From the NCBI GenBank assembly GCA_023700825.1, contig JAMPYE010000263.1:1-6336 (forward strand): a DNA stretch of 6,336 bases, given 5' to 3'. Below are positions 6,156-6,336 of this stretch, in pieces. This DNA is from Thermoanaerobaculia bacterium. Lineage in GTDB: Bacteria; Acidobacteriota; Thermoanaerobaculia; Gp7-AA8. Below the pieces are notes generated by a model that was given only the letters and a program-made list of their open reading frames with translations, had not been told where the DNA came from and did not search any database. Made by a program: the position numbers and the translations under genes. Numbering within the stretch: the stretch's first letter is position 1; each line of letters starts with the position of its first letter.

Positions 6156-6196
6156 GGCGAAAGACAAGAGGCGAAAGGCGAAAGACGAAAGGCGAT
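6155..6196 (+). repeat. Tandem array of a 7-bp unit, AGGCGAN type (array B)
   Basis: Six heptamers in perfect 7-bp phase on the plus strand: AGGCGAA, AGACAAG, AGGCGAA, AGGCGAA, AGACGAA and AGGCGAT. It is the same unit as in array A (64-98), but here lies directly upstream of the hydrolase start and abuts its candidate -10. Both arrays end in AGGCGAT. Being purine-only apart from C, the strand is highly asymmetric. Function unknown. Confidence 0.75.
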
Positions 6197-6217
6197 CCAC
6201 TGCGACGCGATGCCCGT

Positions 6218-6336
6218 GTCGTCCCGACGACCGAGCGTCAGCGAGGGAGGAGAGACCTCGCAGGCTAGTACAGATGATGTCGTCAGCCGCTGATCATCGG
6301 CGCATGTCGCACGTCCGTACTACCCTGCGAGATCCC
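6218..6336. repeat. Inverted-repeat element, copy 2 (cut by the window end)
   Basis: The left arm (6218-6271) matches copy 1 at 49 of 54 positions without gaps, including the palindromic tip GTCGTCCCGACGAC. A 45-nt centre (6272-6316) is unrelated to that of copy 1. The right arm starts with GTAC at 6317 and matches copy 1's right arm at 18 of 20 bases up to the window edge. About 25 more bases are expected beyond. The orientation is the same as copy 1. The centre has its own inverted repeat, GATGAT (6273-6278) and ATCATC (6293-6298). Confidence 0.8.

Overview
The window is high-GC bacterial chromosome with four protein genes, all strongly G/C-biased at third codon positions. Protein style suggests a soil- or sediment-type bacterium, most likely Acidobacteriota or a neighbouring phylum: a large secreted S9 peptidase, a polytopic membrane SpoIIE phosphatase, and intergenic arrays of short dispersed repeats. 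That assignment is an inference from general resemblance; there is no rRNA or marker gene here.

Layout: (1) Bases 1-104 hold two short perfect hairpins and a 7-bp tandem array, just downstream of (2) a minus-strand secreted dipeptidyl-peptidase-5-like serine peptidase (105-2144). (3) A divergent intergenic region of about 130 bp carries candidate promoters in both directions, followed by (4) a small plus-strand gene of unknown function (2278-2724). (5) The gap between this gene and the convergent next gene (2725-2988) contains a long imperfect inverted-repeat element. (6) A minus-strand two-gene unit follows: an alpha/beta hydrolase of the phospholipase/carboxylesterase type (6139-5459), then a membrane-anchored PP2C-type (SpoIIE/RsbU-like) phosphatase with a large sensor and membrane region (5406-2989). 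(7) Bases 6140-6336 hold a candidate promoter, a second array of the same 7-bp unit, and a second copy of the inverted-repeat element, cut off by the window end.

The genes look like ordinary housekeeping or accessory functions: peptide degradation outside the cytoplasm, ester hydrolysis, and signal-controlled dephosphorylation that would normally feed a partner-switch sigma-factor circuit. No kinase, anti-sigma or antagonist partner is visible. The parts most worth a second look are non-coding: two copies of an inverted-repeat element with conserved arms (49 of 54 bases identical in the left arm) and unrelated loops, and two strictly phased heptamer arrays built on the unit AGGCGAN. I see no CRISPR array, tRNA, rRNA, transposase, defence system or other evident new multi-gene system.
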